The notes beneath the pieces were generated by a model. It did not search any database, was not told the origin of the DNA, and saw nothing but the letters and a program-made list of their open reading frames with translations. A DNA stretch of 64,000 nucleotides from positions 67,444,790 through 67,508,789 of the forward strand of contig CM062292.1 in NCBI GenBank assembly GCA_031216915.1, given 5' to 3'. Below, piece after piece: positions 36,101 through 48,100 of this stretch. Numbering within the stretch: the stretch's first letter is position 1; every line of letters starts with the position of its first letter. The translations under genes and the position numbers were made by a program. The stretch comes from Pictodentalium vernedei (taxonomy: Eukaryota; Mollusca; Scaphopoda; Dentaliida; Dentaliidae).

Positions 36101-39100
36101 CAAGATAGAAGTCAACATATAGAAGTTAAGATATGAAATTAACATAACCATCAACACATCTAGGGCCTCTAGCCAAGTGATATGTAGCTGGTGTATGATG
36201 TGCCGCTATGCACTGTTCTTGTTATTCTGTTTGTTTACATTTTACAGCCAAAAGTAACTTTTCATTTTTGTTCAAGAACTTGCAAAAGACTGCTCAGAAC
36301 AAAATTGTTGTGGGCTTTTACATGTAAACCGTTAAGTATGTGCACTGTGCTGCACATAAGTATGGGTATTGCGAGTGTGTTTTAAAAATAACCCTCCTTG
36401 ATTGGTCAAGTGTGAAAGGCTCCTACCACGAGTGAGCTGACATCTTTGATTTTTTGGGGGTATTTAGTAAGCAGGGCTTACTGACAGGTTTGGTTGTTAA
36501 TCTGATCATTTTACGGTAGTAATGACGTTGTAAAATGTTTTTTTAACTATATATTTTTTATTCCCCCCGACTTAAGTCAGGTGGCATACAGTGATTGAAG
36601 TGTGCGTGTGTGTGTCTGTGTGTGTATGTGGGTGTCCGAGCCAATAACTCGAAAACTGTTAGGGCCACAGTCATCAAACTTCACACAATTATAAAGGACC
36701 ATGGGAGGTTGTGTCACACACCATAGCCGGGTTCGTACCTTCAAGGTCAAGGTCACATTTCATGGTCACACTAAAAATCAGTCAATATTCGTGTCTCAGC
36801 CATAACTTAGAAACGAATCATAGTACAATTGTTAAACTTTTTACAAATGTTAAGGACAGTCAGAAGGTGTGTAGCGTATAATACTTTCTGCCGCATCTGC
36901 AATGTGAAGGTCACATTGACCTTCATATGTTCAGGATCACAAATCGTGTCTAAAGCACAACTCCAAAACTATTAGGGCTGCAGTCATCAAACCTCACACA
37001 ATTATAAAGGACCCTGGGAGGATGTGTCACACACCATAGCCGGGTTTCGTACCGTCAAGGTCACATTTCAAGGTGACACTAAAAATCAGCCAATATTCGT
37101 GTCTCAGTCATAACTCAGAAACGAATCATAGTACAATTGTTAAACCTTTTACAAATGTTAAGGACAGTCAGAAGGTGTGTCGTGTATAATAGTTTCCACC
37201 GCATCTGCAAGGTGAAGGGGAGGGGGGGGGGGGGGGGGGGGGGCACGTGTTACCTTAGTAACATTCTTCTTGTTCAAAGATGACTTTAGAATTCAGAGAT
37301 TGCAAAGGGTTTTTTTTTTTTCTTGACCCAACATAAATAGCACGACATTTGCAAAAAAACTCTTGTGCAAGTAAAATTTTTAAAAATTCTGCATTTGCTA
37401 TGACCACGGGACATTTATCAATACTTGAACAGGAACACATCTATAACCCTCTGACTGATGAATCTGTGGCATCCGTCCATGTAATTTACAAATGAGCAGT
37501 TGAAAAATAAAAGTTCTCAAAATATTTCCACAAAAGCATATCAGGTGACCTATCAATGGCATGAGCCTGCTAAGCCCCTCCATGGAACAAGCACATCATT
37601 GTCGGATCACATGATATGCTTTTGTTGAAATCTTTTGAAAAATTTGAAAAAATATTTAAAATAGGCTTAAAAAAATAAAAAATCTGTTTCTCAGGCCCTC
37701 CCACATGGTCCTTTTGGCTGCCGCATGCTCTCTTTTTATAACCAATTTAAACTTAAAAAAAATAAAAATTAAATGGTTTATGTCTGATATTTTACCCAAG
37801 TTAAAAAAATTGATGAATTTATCCCTTGAGTGCAAGAAGGCTATGCAATGCTTTAGCATTGCAAAGCCTTCTTGCACTCAAGGGATGAAATACACCACCA
37901 CCCATGCTATTCTGTAGATTATGAGGCCTAAAACTTGAACCAAGAACATGAACTTTTGATGGCAAAGAAGAAATTACTGAAATAAAAAATAAAATAAAAA
38001 ACCGCTCGCTCGCATGCAATTTCACAAATAATGGCTTGAGAAACAGAAGATCTACTTTTTGTGGCCATAATATATTTTGATATAATCTGTGTTGGATAAA
38101 GAGAGAAAAAGTTTAGCGATAAAATCTAGGGATGTTTCTTTGCTAACTTTAATACTTTTCATTCATTTCTCTTGCCTGTTTCAATACATTTTTACCTCTA
38201 TAGAAAGGTAGTAGCATTTTAACTCTTTATCCAGTGCACACAATATTAAGATTTGTCATTTTCAAAAAAATTTAACAAAAGCATATCAAGTGACCCCTTA
38301 TTGGAATGAGCTTAGCAGGCTCATGCCATTGATAGGTTACCCGATATGCTTTTGTGGAAATATTTTGAGAACTTTTATTTTTCAACTGCTCATTTGTAAA
38401 TTACATCGACAGATGCCACAGATTCATCAGTCAGAGGGTTATAGAAGTGTTCTTGTTCAAGTATTGATAAATGGCCCGTGGTCATAGAAAATGCAAAATC
38501 TGTTACATTGGTCTACTTTCAACTCAATCCTTATACAAAACATTAACACTATTTCCAGAACAGAAAGAGTAACCTTGTGTGGTCAGTGGGATCTGGACAA
38601 AAGCTCCCTAGGACAAAAGATCCCCATGTTTTATAGGGTAGGACAAAAGATCCCATGCAAAAAAAGCTCCCCAGGACAAAAGATCCCCAGGTCGAAAACA
38701 TTTTTTTATGTTTTTGGTAACTCATTCAACAGAAAAAAAAGATACCCGACTGCAACTTTTAAGTTTTGTAAATATGGATGTCAAACAAAGAGACTTATAT
38801 GAAGAGTCTTCTGTCTTACCATGTAAATGTGGATACCATTGGAACTGGCTCAGTTCACTTTTATGTAAAGGATTAAATATGAAATTTTCTTTCAGATGCT
38901 TGACAGTATGAATAATAATGCAAGACCCACCAGAGCTGAGGCAAATGATGTTGCAAATGCCATATTGGATGGAGCTGATTGTGTTATGTTGTCAAGAGAG
39001 ACAGCAGTTGGAAAATATCCAATTAGAGCTCTGAATATTATGTGTTCTGTATGTTTTACAAAACTTGAAAAAAAGATATTTCATGTACTACTCACAAAAG

Positions 39101-42100
39101 CAGAGAATAAAAATGTTTTAAAAATACTTTGAACAGAAAATAAATCTACATATGAATTTAACATGAATCAAAAGATAATTAATAGATACTTGGAAGCTTC
39201 ATTGTAAAACAGCCTAAAGGAATGTTCAAGAATGACTTGGCTCGCCAGTGTAGAGTACGGATGAGGTAACAGAAATCACAAATTGCGAGTTTTAAGTCAG
39301 GGACAGAGCTAGTTTTTTCAAACAAGAGCCTGGCCGGGCCTATTTTGGAATTTGGAGCACCAAATTGAAAATGTTTGGAATCAGTTTCTAAAACTCATGA
39401 ATATTAACATCTTTTACTAAATCATAGCTTACAATGTAGAAATTTAGAGGAAAGGTAGCAAGAACAACAGACAATATACACAAACGAAGGTTATTCTTTG
39501 GACGAATTCAGTTTGTGAATCTAAAAGACTTCATTACAAGTGTAGTGGGAGCAAAATTTGGTAACTTATCACTCAGTCATTTGTTATTATAGCCGAATTC
39601 TCTACATTGTTATCACCTTGGATCGTCGTTGTGAATGATCAAGTCTCTTTAACTCAGCTGTTTATTATGTATGATCAAGGTGGAATCTCAGGTTTTGTGA
39701 GTGGAAACATTTCCACTTCATTGTTCTTGTTACCAATACCAAGTAAAGCCATGGATGGAAAAGAGCAACCTGTTGCAGTTTTGAAAGTGTACCTCGGATA
39801 AAATCTCCCTCTGCAGGCAATTGGTTAATTATGTCTTACATAAAACTATCAAAAATATTTTTAATGGAACACATTTGGGTAATTTAATTCCATGCATGCT
39901 GCTGGCAGATATTCCTGACAGGATAGGAAATAAGTAAAATTTTAGCATATTTAACTAAATTTTCGGCGTAAATTTTATAGAATTTTTGACCAATGATTGC
40001 TTGAATCAAATTTTTATGAGATTTTCATCATATCTAGTCATGGCTGCTTCACAGCAGCCATGACTAGATTTGATGAAAAATATTTTAAAATTACTCAACA
40101 GGTTAAGGTACATCACTGTTTGCATGAAAAATATTCAGATGGTCATAAGTTGTGTCACTATTTCTGTGTAGGGGTGAAATTTGTCACTTGTTATCCTAGT
40201 CTTTCATCAATACACAGGGTTCGTACAGGTCATATAATCCCGGAAAAGTCGGGGAAACAAAAATATTTTTTCCAGGCCTGGAAGTTTTGGAAAAATGTTT
40301 TTAGTTTTTTTTGCTGTAATCTGGAAAAGTCATGGAAATTTTTCGTGATAACAATGCAGTTCTGCCGTTTCCCTAAAAAATCATGCTTAAAAATCCTGAA
40401 AAAGAGAGCATGGTGGTCATTAGTGATGAACCGATTATCAAAACTTGCTATCAACCGATTACCGGTTATTTCTCTGCCGATTATGCCGATTCCAATGGCT
40501 GAAGTAGGACACTGAAGAAAATTTGTTGGTGCCTGTTATACTACAGAATTTCTTTGATAAATCATCAATTATTAAAGCTTAATACCACATAAGTTCTCAG
40601 CGTATGCATATTTAGAGCTGGACAATATTAGACAAAATAATATTTGCATTTTGGTTGGGTGTGGGGAAAAGATCGTTTTTAACGATACAATCACACAATA
40701 TTGTTCTCGTGAAGATTATGTTTTATTTCAGTAAATAGTGTTAATATGGTTTTGTGTAAGGATACAATACACTTGGCTGTATTAACCAGGAATATACTGA
40801 GCACACATACTTTGTGTCTTAAATGAATAATAATTTTGATGTTAATGTGTGTTGTGAAGTCGTATGATGCATGGTTTACATGTTTGCCAGACTATATTAT
40901 TCAGTGTTCTTTTTTCAATGTGTTATCTCTCTTGATGTGTTTCTCTAATGTTTACATGAACTCTACAATCTGGGGAGCGCGGTGGCTCAGTAGGTAGAGG
41001 TGCAGGCTGCAAGCCGAGAGGTCCTCGGTTCGAATCCCACCTGTGGCAACCGCGTTGTGTCCTTGGGCAAGACACTTCATCTCCATTGCCCGCGTGGGGG
41101 CACGATGACGCCGTGTACTAAGGCGTACTGCACGTCGATGGTATGCATGTCTTCAACCAATCTAACCCTGCCTGTGCTGCTGTGCAGAGTTACGACGTTG
41201 GGGAGCTGGCAGCTGCTCGTCGTTGCTCGGTGGTTCTCTCCGGATACTCCGGCTTCCTCCACCCGTAAAACTGTCACGGTCATGATTAGCCATTGTGCAT
41301 CAGTATGTGACCTTAAACATTAATAACTAAATAAATGAATAACTCTACAATCTGCAGGAAATGGTGGCGATCTCGTACCGATTGCAGTTGATAAATTCCG
41401 TAATATCTCTGCTCTGCAAATCCCTAAATTTTCTGCTCAGCACTACACATGTTTTTAATGGGGAAATTTTATTGAAATGGCCAGATATCAAAGGGATTTT
41501 TAATAGTCAGTGTTAAATATAGAATAACCAGAAACTGTCGGTTTTTAACTGCCGGTTGTCATAAACGGTAGTTGCCCCATAACTGGTCGGTTCCGATTGC
41601 CGATTCCAATTATCGGTTCATTACTAGTGGTCATACTAAAAGGGGAAAGGTCATGGAAATTGGGTAGACAGTTTTGGAAACGTCATATAGCATAATGGCT
41701 GTTAGTAAACATCATATAGCATAATGGCTGTTAGTATGGTGGACAAACTAAACGGGGAAAGTCATGGAAATTGGGTGGACAGTTTGGAAACGTTATATAG
41801 CATAATGGCTGTTAATAAACGTCATATAGCATAATGGCTGTTAGTATGGTGGACAAACTAAAAGGGGAAAGTCATGGAAATTGGGTGGACAGTTTTGGAA
41901 ACGTCATATAGCGTATTGGCTGTTAAAAGTGTTGTTAAGCCCCAGTGAACAAGCATCCCACAAGAATGTAAGCCCTTCAAGTTTGATACAAATAAAATAG
42001 ATTGCTTTGTAGTGACCTGGAATAATACACGTCTGGTGAGAGTGGCTTCTGATTCAGTTCATGAGCTCAGCTTCCACACTACCATTCTGAGTTTAGCAAA

Positions 42101-45100
42101 CCAGCTTACAAATAGGGATGTTGATATTTACTTCAGAGTTCAACTGCGTCATGTTATAGATTAGTCCTTTAAACCAGATCCCGATACACATATAACAGTA
42201 AGAGAAAGGCCTATGTTGTCCCCAATATGCTTACAGTGTACTGGATTTTTAAATTTCATTGGAAAACAAAATGGAGAGGCTCAAAAATCATGATCACGGT
42301 GACCTTAACTTGAAATTGGTTTCCACTCCATAACTTCAGATACAGAGGAACCCTGTTAATTGAAAAGCCACTTTGCCAATGAAAATTAGTCAATTAACAG
42401 GAGTAGTCAATTAAGTCACGGTACTTTTATTCAGTTAACAGGAGTTTACTTAACCAATATTCAATTAACAGGTCAAATTTGTACTGGAGGTATGGTAAAT
42501 GGTTTTGTGTTGGGAAATTATATTCAATTAATAGGGTTATTCAGTTGAGGAATATCCAATTAAGTAGGCTCCACAGTATTGGCAAGGTTACTGTATCAAG
42601 GCAATATTTTGGAGGGAATAGCCACCCTAAAAAAACACCTCTACAGTTAAAACTAGAAGTCCTGTCATGAAATGCACACAAATAGCGCACCGATCTGCGC
42701 GTTAATCTACGCGTTATGACCATAGTAAGGCTATCAAATTCTGTACATATGGCCTGTGCACAAGCAATGTTTCAGCCAATGGACCCCCGGGTAACCCGGA
42801 GGTCCATTGGCAGAAACATTGCATGTGTTTGCTATGAGTAACCAGTAGAACCTGCCGTGGTTTGGATGCCATTCGATATGGCAATTGCGCGCAATTCCAA
42901 CGTGCTATTAAGCCAACATAAGCACACTATTCGTGACAGGACTTCTAGTTTTAACTGTAGTTCACAGTAAATAGCGCTTCTTTCTACTATCACATGATGC
43001 TAAGATCAGTATTTGTCAGAATATTTCAATATCCTCAAAATTTTGTGAGTAGTATGTGCTGTCTTGCAACATTTTATTTTCAATTTGGTAAACTCACATG
43101 TTTGTTTTTTTTTTGTTTTTTTTTAGCAATTACTATTCTGGTATTGAAAAAGTGTTTGTTCACTTTGATAGATCTTGTCAGTGGTAGTGGTAAAAAGTTC
43201 CCAATTCACTTGCTTTTTTCTGAAATGACTGCTCCGCGATGGGTCTTCAAAATGTACATTCACAATTCTCTGAAACACATTACAATGAAGATTTATTGAT
43301 TTAAACAAGGATGGGCTGCACTGAAATTCATGAACATTGTTTTTATGGAATTTTTGCTGAGTTGTGTTAACAGCACTTGTTGTTCATGTGACAGTGTCCT
43401 GAAAATATGTTGACTCTCTTTGAAATTTATTCAGGAATAATTGTTCAAACTATTAACATTTTTGTGACTGGAAAATTGTATGATTTAATGTGCTGGCACA
43501 CCCTCAATTTTCAGCGTTCGAACCAAATGTTTTTGAATGCTATGGAAATTTTTATGATTTAATGTGCTGGCACACCCTCGACTTTCAATGTTTGAATGAA
43601 ATGTTTTTGAAATCTATAGAAATTTGTATTATTTATGTGCTGGCACACCCACAATTGTAGTGTTTGAACAAAATGCTTTTGAAGGCTATATTTGGTGAGT
43701 CTTTTATAAGAATACATATTTGCATCTTTTAACAATAATCTCAACACCACATACCAAATTTCACACCAAAGGGGGGCGGGGGTTTGGGGGGGGGGTACCA
43801 GGGTTTATACTGAGCCCACCCTGATAATTATTCTCTCCAAAGGGTTTTTTTCAGGAGTTATGCCCCTTAAATTGTTTTCGTGTTTGAATTTCCAACTTGC
43901 AGGCAGTGTCATCATGATAACGTGAACAAACGTTATCCAATTTTTACCAAATTTGTTTAAGCCTCTTAGATTGTTTCATAGTTTTGATAGTTTCAGGTGC
44001 AAGCACAGATTCCTTTTTAGCCACCACAATTAGACCCCAGCATCTCTTCCATGCTCTAATTTAGGATGTTTCACAATTGATGAACCAATTTTTTGCATGA
44101 TCAATAATTGATTCGGGTGTATGGTTTAACAGAGATCAGTAGTTTTTTTTTGTATACATTTCTGAAGCATGCAATGATGGACTAGTGCTTGTACACACCT
44201 TAACTCTTTACCCAACGAATCGCCCGCATCCGCCCGCGTAATATGCAAATTCAGCAGTTGAAAAAATATTATTTTTCAAAAAATTTCAACAAAACCATAT
44301 CATGTGACCCCTCGTTGGAACGAGCTCGTCAAGCTCGTTCCAACGAGGGGTCACATGATATGGTTTTGTTGAAATTTTTTGAAAAATTAAAAAAAATTAT
44401 ATTTAAAATAATAAATTTTGATATCGTCTGCATTGGGTAAAGGGTTAACCCTTTACCTAATTAATTGCCCGTATCTGCCTGCATAATTTGCAAATTGAGC
44501 AGTTGAAAAAAAATAATTTTTCAAAATATTTCAACAAAATCATATCATGTGACCCCTCATTGGAACAAGCTCATTTAAAAAATAGTAATTAAAATAAAAA
44601 AAATGATATTCTCTACGTTGGGTAAAGGGTTAAAAACAATCCCCTAAACCCATCATGTTTTCATTCAGAAAGCAAAAACGTTAAAAGTTCTCATTTTTAA
44701 CCTTGCTTGATATGAACACATACAACCAATTTTGTAAACTGTTTCTGTTGAGTATTCAGGCTTTGCTGCTCTTTATTGCAGTTATCTTTGTCATCTGTGA
44801 TGATGTTTTCTTCGCCAACAGACTAGCCCAAGTGGATGCAGACAGACTAATGGCAGACCAGCATATATCTACTTGATACGGTACAGCCACCATGGAATGA
44901 TCAAAATCCATGTATTGGCAGTTTTGTCAATCAATAATCAGTAGTTTTCAGCAAATATTCAGTGAAAGAAGGACTGAGTTATACTCGCTGCTTCTTTCAT
45001 TGAAAATTTTAGGGTGTTTCCATTGCTTTATGTCAGATATTCACTGTTAACACATGCATGGAATTTTTACTTTTTCACGACAACCGTACTGTAGCACCTT

Positions 45101-48100
45101 GTCTTCTATTAAATGCTTAATTAAATCGTCATTCATATTAAAAATGGCCAATTCCTTCCACCAACTAGCAATGATCAGGTCAAAGTGCTTTTTGAATTTT
45201 AAATGTTTTTTTCTTCTATTTTTAGCTCACCTACTTCTATTAGAAGTGGTGAGCTAATATGATGACCTCGGGCGTCAACAACGGCGTCCGGCGTGTCCAA
45301 TATTGTAAGATTTAATGTTAAGGTTAATTTCTCAAAGATCAGTGGGCTCAGGCCTAAGATATTGCAGATGTAGGTTGTAGGGGACTATCAGAACAGTATT
45401 TAACCCTGATACTACGACTTTTTTCCAAATTTCACCTAAAATTTTCTGCCAAAACTTGTAAGAATTTGCGTTAAAGTCAGCTTTTGTGCAGATTGTGCTG
45501 CTTTAACTTCTCATTACTGTTGATTTTCATATTTCAATAACAACTGTAGGTATTAAACTTACTGTATGCAGAAATTTAATGGAAATTTTCTTTTTTTTCA
45601 GTCAAAATTTTCATGTTTTTCTCGGACTTAGTAAATTTTAAGTTGTAAAACTTTGTAAACTTTATGTTTAGGTGAGTTGTGTTTCTATGTGTCTTTCCAG
45701 GCGATTAATATTCTACACTTGGATTTATTTTATATCCAATGATTCTATGTTGAATTGATATATAATAAATGCAGAAATATAGACTTTCCAAAACCATCAC
45801 ATAAACCAAATTAATCATTTGATGCCCAGTTAATGATTTATATTAACTAAATATTAGGCATGTTACATTGGAACGACATTATCAATCGCGAATGTTGGTG
45901 AGCATTGGGATGTAACATCCCTCTTGTTCATTGTTAGAGTATACAAATAACATTTGCAGACACAGTTGATTGTGAGATTCAGGTGGAGTAACTCTAAAAT
46001 GATTTAGGTCAAAAAGAGTCTCGGAAATGGCACCTAGCTTTACTTGTGAAAATAAATCTGAAGATAATCTTGACAAGTGAAGATCAATCATTGTTTTATT
46101 CCCAAGTAAAGATACAATGTTTTCTCTCACTGATCATATTTTACCTCATTAATTTGTATTTTATGGAAAAGCATTTAGGCCTAAAAAAATAAGAAATCTG
46201 TTTCTCAGGCCCTCCTGCATGGTCCTTTGGCTGCCGCATGCTCTCTTTTTATAACCAATTTAAACTTTAAAAAAATAAAAATTAAATGCTTTATGTCTGA
46301 TATTTTACCCAAGTTAAAAAAATTGATGAATTTGTCCCTTGAGTGCAAGAAGGCTTTGCAATGCTTTAGCATTGCAAAGCCTTCTTGCACTCAAGGGATG
46401 AAATACACCACCACCCATGCTATTCTGTAGATTATGAGGCCTAAAACTTGAACCAAGAACATGAACTTTTGATGGCAAAGAAGTAATTACTGAAATAAAA
46501 AATAAAATAAAAAACTGCTCGCCTGCATGTAATTTTACAAATAATGGCCCGAGAAACAGAAGGTCTACTTTGAGTGGCCTTAATAAAATTACTTCAATTT
46601 TGGTGGGAGGTGCTCTTGAGTGGATTACACAAAACTGTACCCTTAGTTTTGATCACGCTGGGTTTCAGAAAACAATTGTTCACTTGCATTGATTCATCTC
46701 AGTACTAAATGTTTAAAATAGAGAATTATTAAAATGTTGAGAAAAAAACAAACCTTCAATACATTCTGACAGCCCAATAATGAAGAATTAAATTAAATCA
46801 TTATATTACAGGTTTGTAAAGAGGCAGAGTCAGTAGCTTGCACAGATAGACTTTTTAGGGAACTTTGTCAACTTGTTCCAGTTCCATTGGGTACAACACA
46901 TGCAACAGCAATATCTGCTGTTGAGGCTGCCAGAAAAAGTTCTGCATCAGCAATTATAGTATTGACACGATCTGGGAGATCTGCAGGTTTAATTTCAAAG
47001 TACAGACCACCTTGTGCGGTAATTGGTGTAACCCAAAGTCCTTCTACAGCAAGACAAATGCACCTTTATCGAGGAGTGTATCCATTATTATATTCAGGTA
47101 AAATATTGGCATATTTTTGGTCAGAATGATGATTTCACTCATGGTTCTCAAGAAATCATAACATAGCAATTTCTTTAAAGTAAAGTGTTTTGCAAGCCAT
47201 CCAACATGGATATTTTTGCTATGCAAATAACATTTCTCATTTGAAATACTATTAATTCTTTCAAACTTCCTAATAAATTAGCGAGGAAAATCAATCAAGT
47301 GTTTAAAACTATATCCAAGTGGTACTAACATATTCTTTGCAAAACATTTTTATTCTGAATTTCATTTAATCCTTGAATAACACAGGAATATTAAAAATAA
47401 AAATGTAGGTTGTGTTGCATAGAACCAGAATGTATGCACATCAACATATAAACTGGTAGAAGCAGATTTCAGTCATTCCTGAAAATTCACCACCACATTT
47501 AGTTGAGAACTGTAAACAGAGGCAATTTATATCAAAATAATTAATGACTGAAGTTACCCTAACACCCAGTTTATACATCAAACTTCTCATGAGATGAACC
47601 GATGGGAAGAAGGAATATTTTGTTTTGTCATGTTAAGTACGACGTTTAAATCAACTGGGGTTAAAAAAATGTTTCGAAGCTCAAGTTCCCATGCTGCACA
47701 ACCAAAGCTTTCTGCAAATTATACGTCATGCCATTAATGTGCCACACTTACAATATAAGGTACAACTACCTGATAATTAAGCAATCCCACCAGTGGTTTT
47801 GCAGATTTTACATAATATTCAGTGTCAAGGACGCACAAAGAAAGCTTGACTCTTCTGTGGGTTTTTTTTTGCGATAAGAATAGGCGATTCAGAATTGAAT
47901 GATGTCTTGCAGGAAGTATAATGATAGTGCTTTATTATTTATTTATGTGTATTTATATCAACCTTTTTCATAGAAGAATGGTTTATTTCAAAACTGGTTT
48001 ATGATAAGAGTCAAATGGTAGGTGTGTCTCCCCCACCCACCCTGTTTTCTTCTGTCTGAACAAAGAAACAGTTTAGACTCGAACTCGAAAACTGATTCAT

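Larger units (their letters stand above)
37385..38505. repeat. Large inverted duplication (~200-bp arms, ~0.7-kb spacer)
   Basis: 37385-37585 is repeated in inverse at about 38305-38505. The match continues outside the TTAA element ends into flanking DNA (CATTTATCAATACTTGAACA on one strand, its complement on the other). Two independent insertions cannot explain the shared flanks. The spacer contains the Harbinger-like MITE. Confidence 0.7.
21603..38895 (+). other. Pyruvate kinase intron d-e (17.3 kb)
   Basis: This is the longest intron. It carries Helitron-like elements (21742-22617, 25600-27240 in part, 28310-30190, 33342-34503, 35027-36180, 36550-37245), PIF/Harbinger-like MITEs (22985-24124, 24956-25368, 37664-38066), TTAA elements (28471-28722, 30274-30474, 30703-30928, 34503-34752, 37442-38107, 38219-38445), a Mutator-like remnant (29021-29866), a pogo-like MITE (31387-31803) and a truncated SINE (32735-32896). 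Little can be named in 24130-24950, 27240-28300, 31810-32730 and 32900-33340. Poly-G runs are frequent. Confidence 0.6.
40215..41935. repeat. CAGGGTTCGTAC repeat with ~120-bp tandem units, host of nested elements
   Basis: It starts CAGGGTTCGTACAGGTCATA (compare 13535), a start often seen in hAT-like repeats. It continues with GGAAAAGTCATGGAAATT motifs. After the 40421-41626 insertion, about 2.5 tandem units follow, each with GGGGAAAGTCATGGAAATTG and CGTCATATAGCATAATGGCT. The right end is not clear. Confidence 0.5.
39049..46811 (+). other. Pyruvate kinase intron e-f (7.8 kb)
   Basis: It contains a hairpin (40023-40078), the triple nest 40215-41935, a pogo-like MITE (42343-42576), a 27-bp inverted-repeat element (42642-42959), a 72-bp tandem repeat (43488-43690), a TTAA tandem pair (44200-44633), a GAGCTAA-type repeat from 45225 to about 45680 (TTTTAGCTCACCTACTTCTA, a probable Helitron 5' end) and a Harbinger-like MITE (46178-46579). 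The stretches 39050-40020, 42960-43480 and 45690-46170 show nothing recognisable. Confidence 0.6.

Noticed and set aside
37398..38487. Two similar short proteins on opposite strands (about 60 residues each)
   Set aside because: They arise from the inverted duplication of a decayed TTAA element, not from a gene family.
40000..40515. A 172-codon frame, the longest in the window
   Set aside because: It spans a hairpin, a CAGGGTTCGTAC repeat and the left end of an hAT-like element, so it crosses repeat boundaries; the lysine/phenylalanine-rich text reflects A/T-rich repeat sequence.
40973..41045. A functional tRNA gene (box A and box B present)
   Set aside because: The flanking 14-bp duplication, long body and A-rich tail show it is the head of a SINE; the cloverleaf is not intact.
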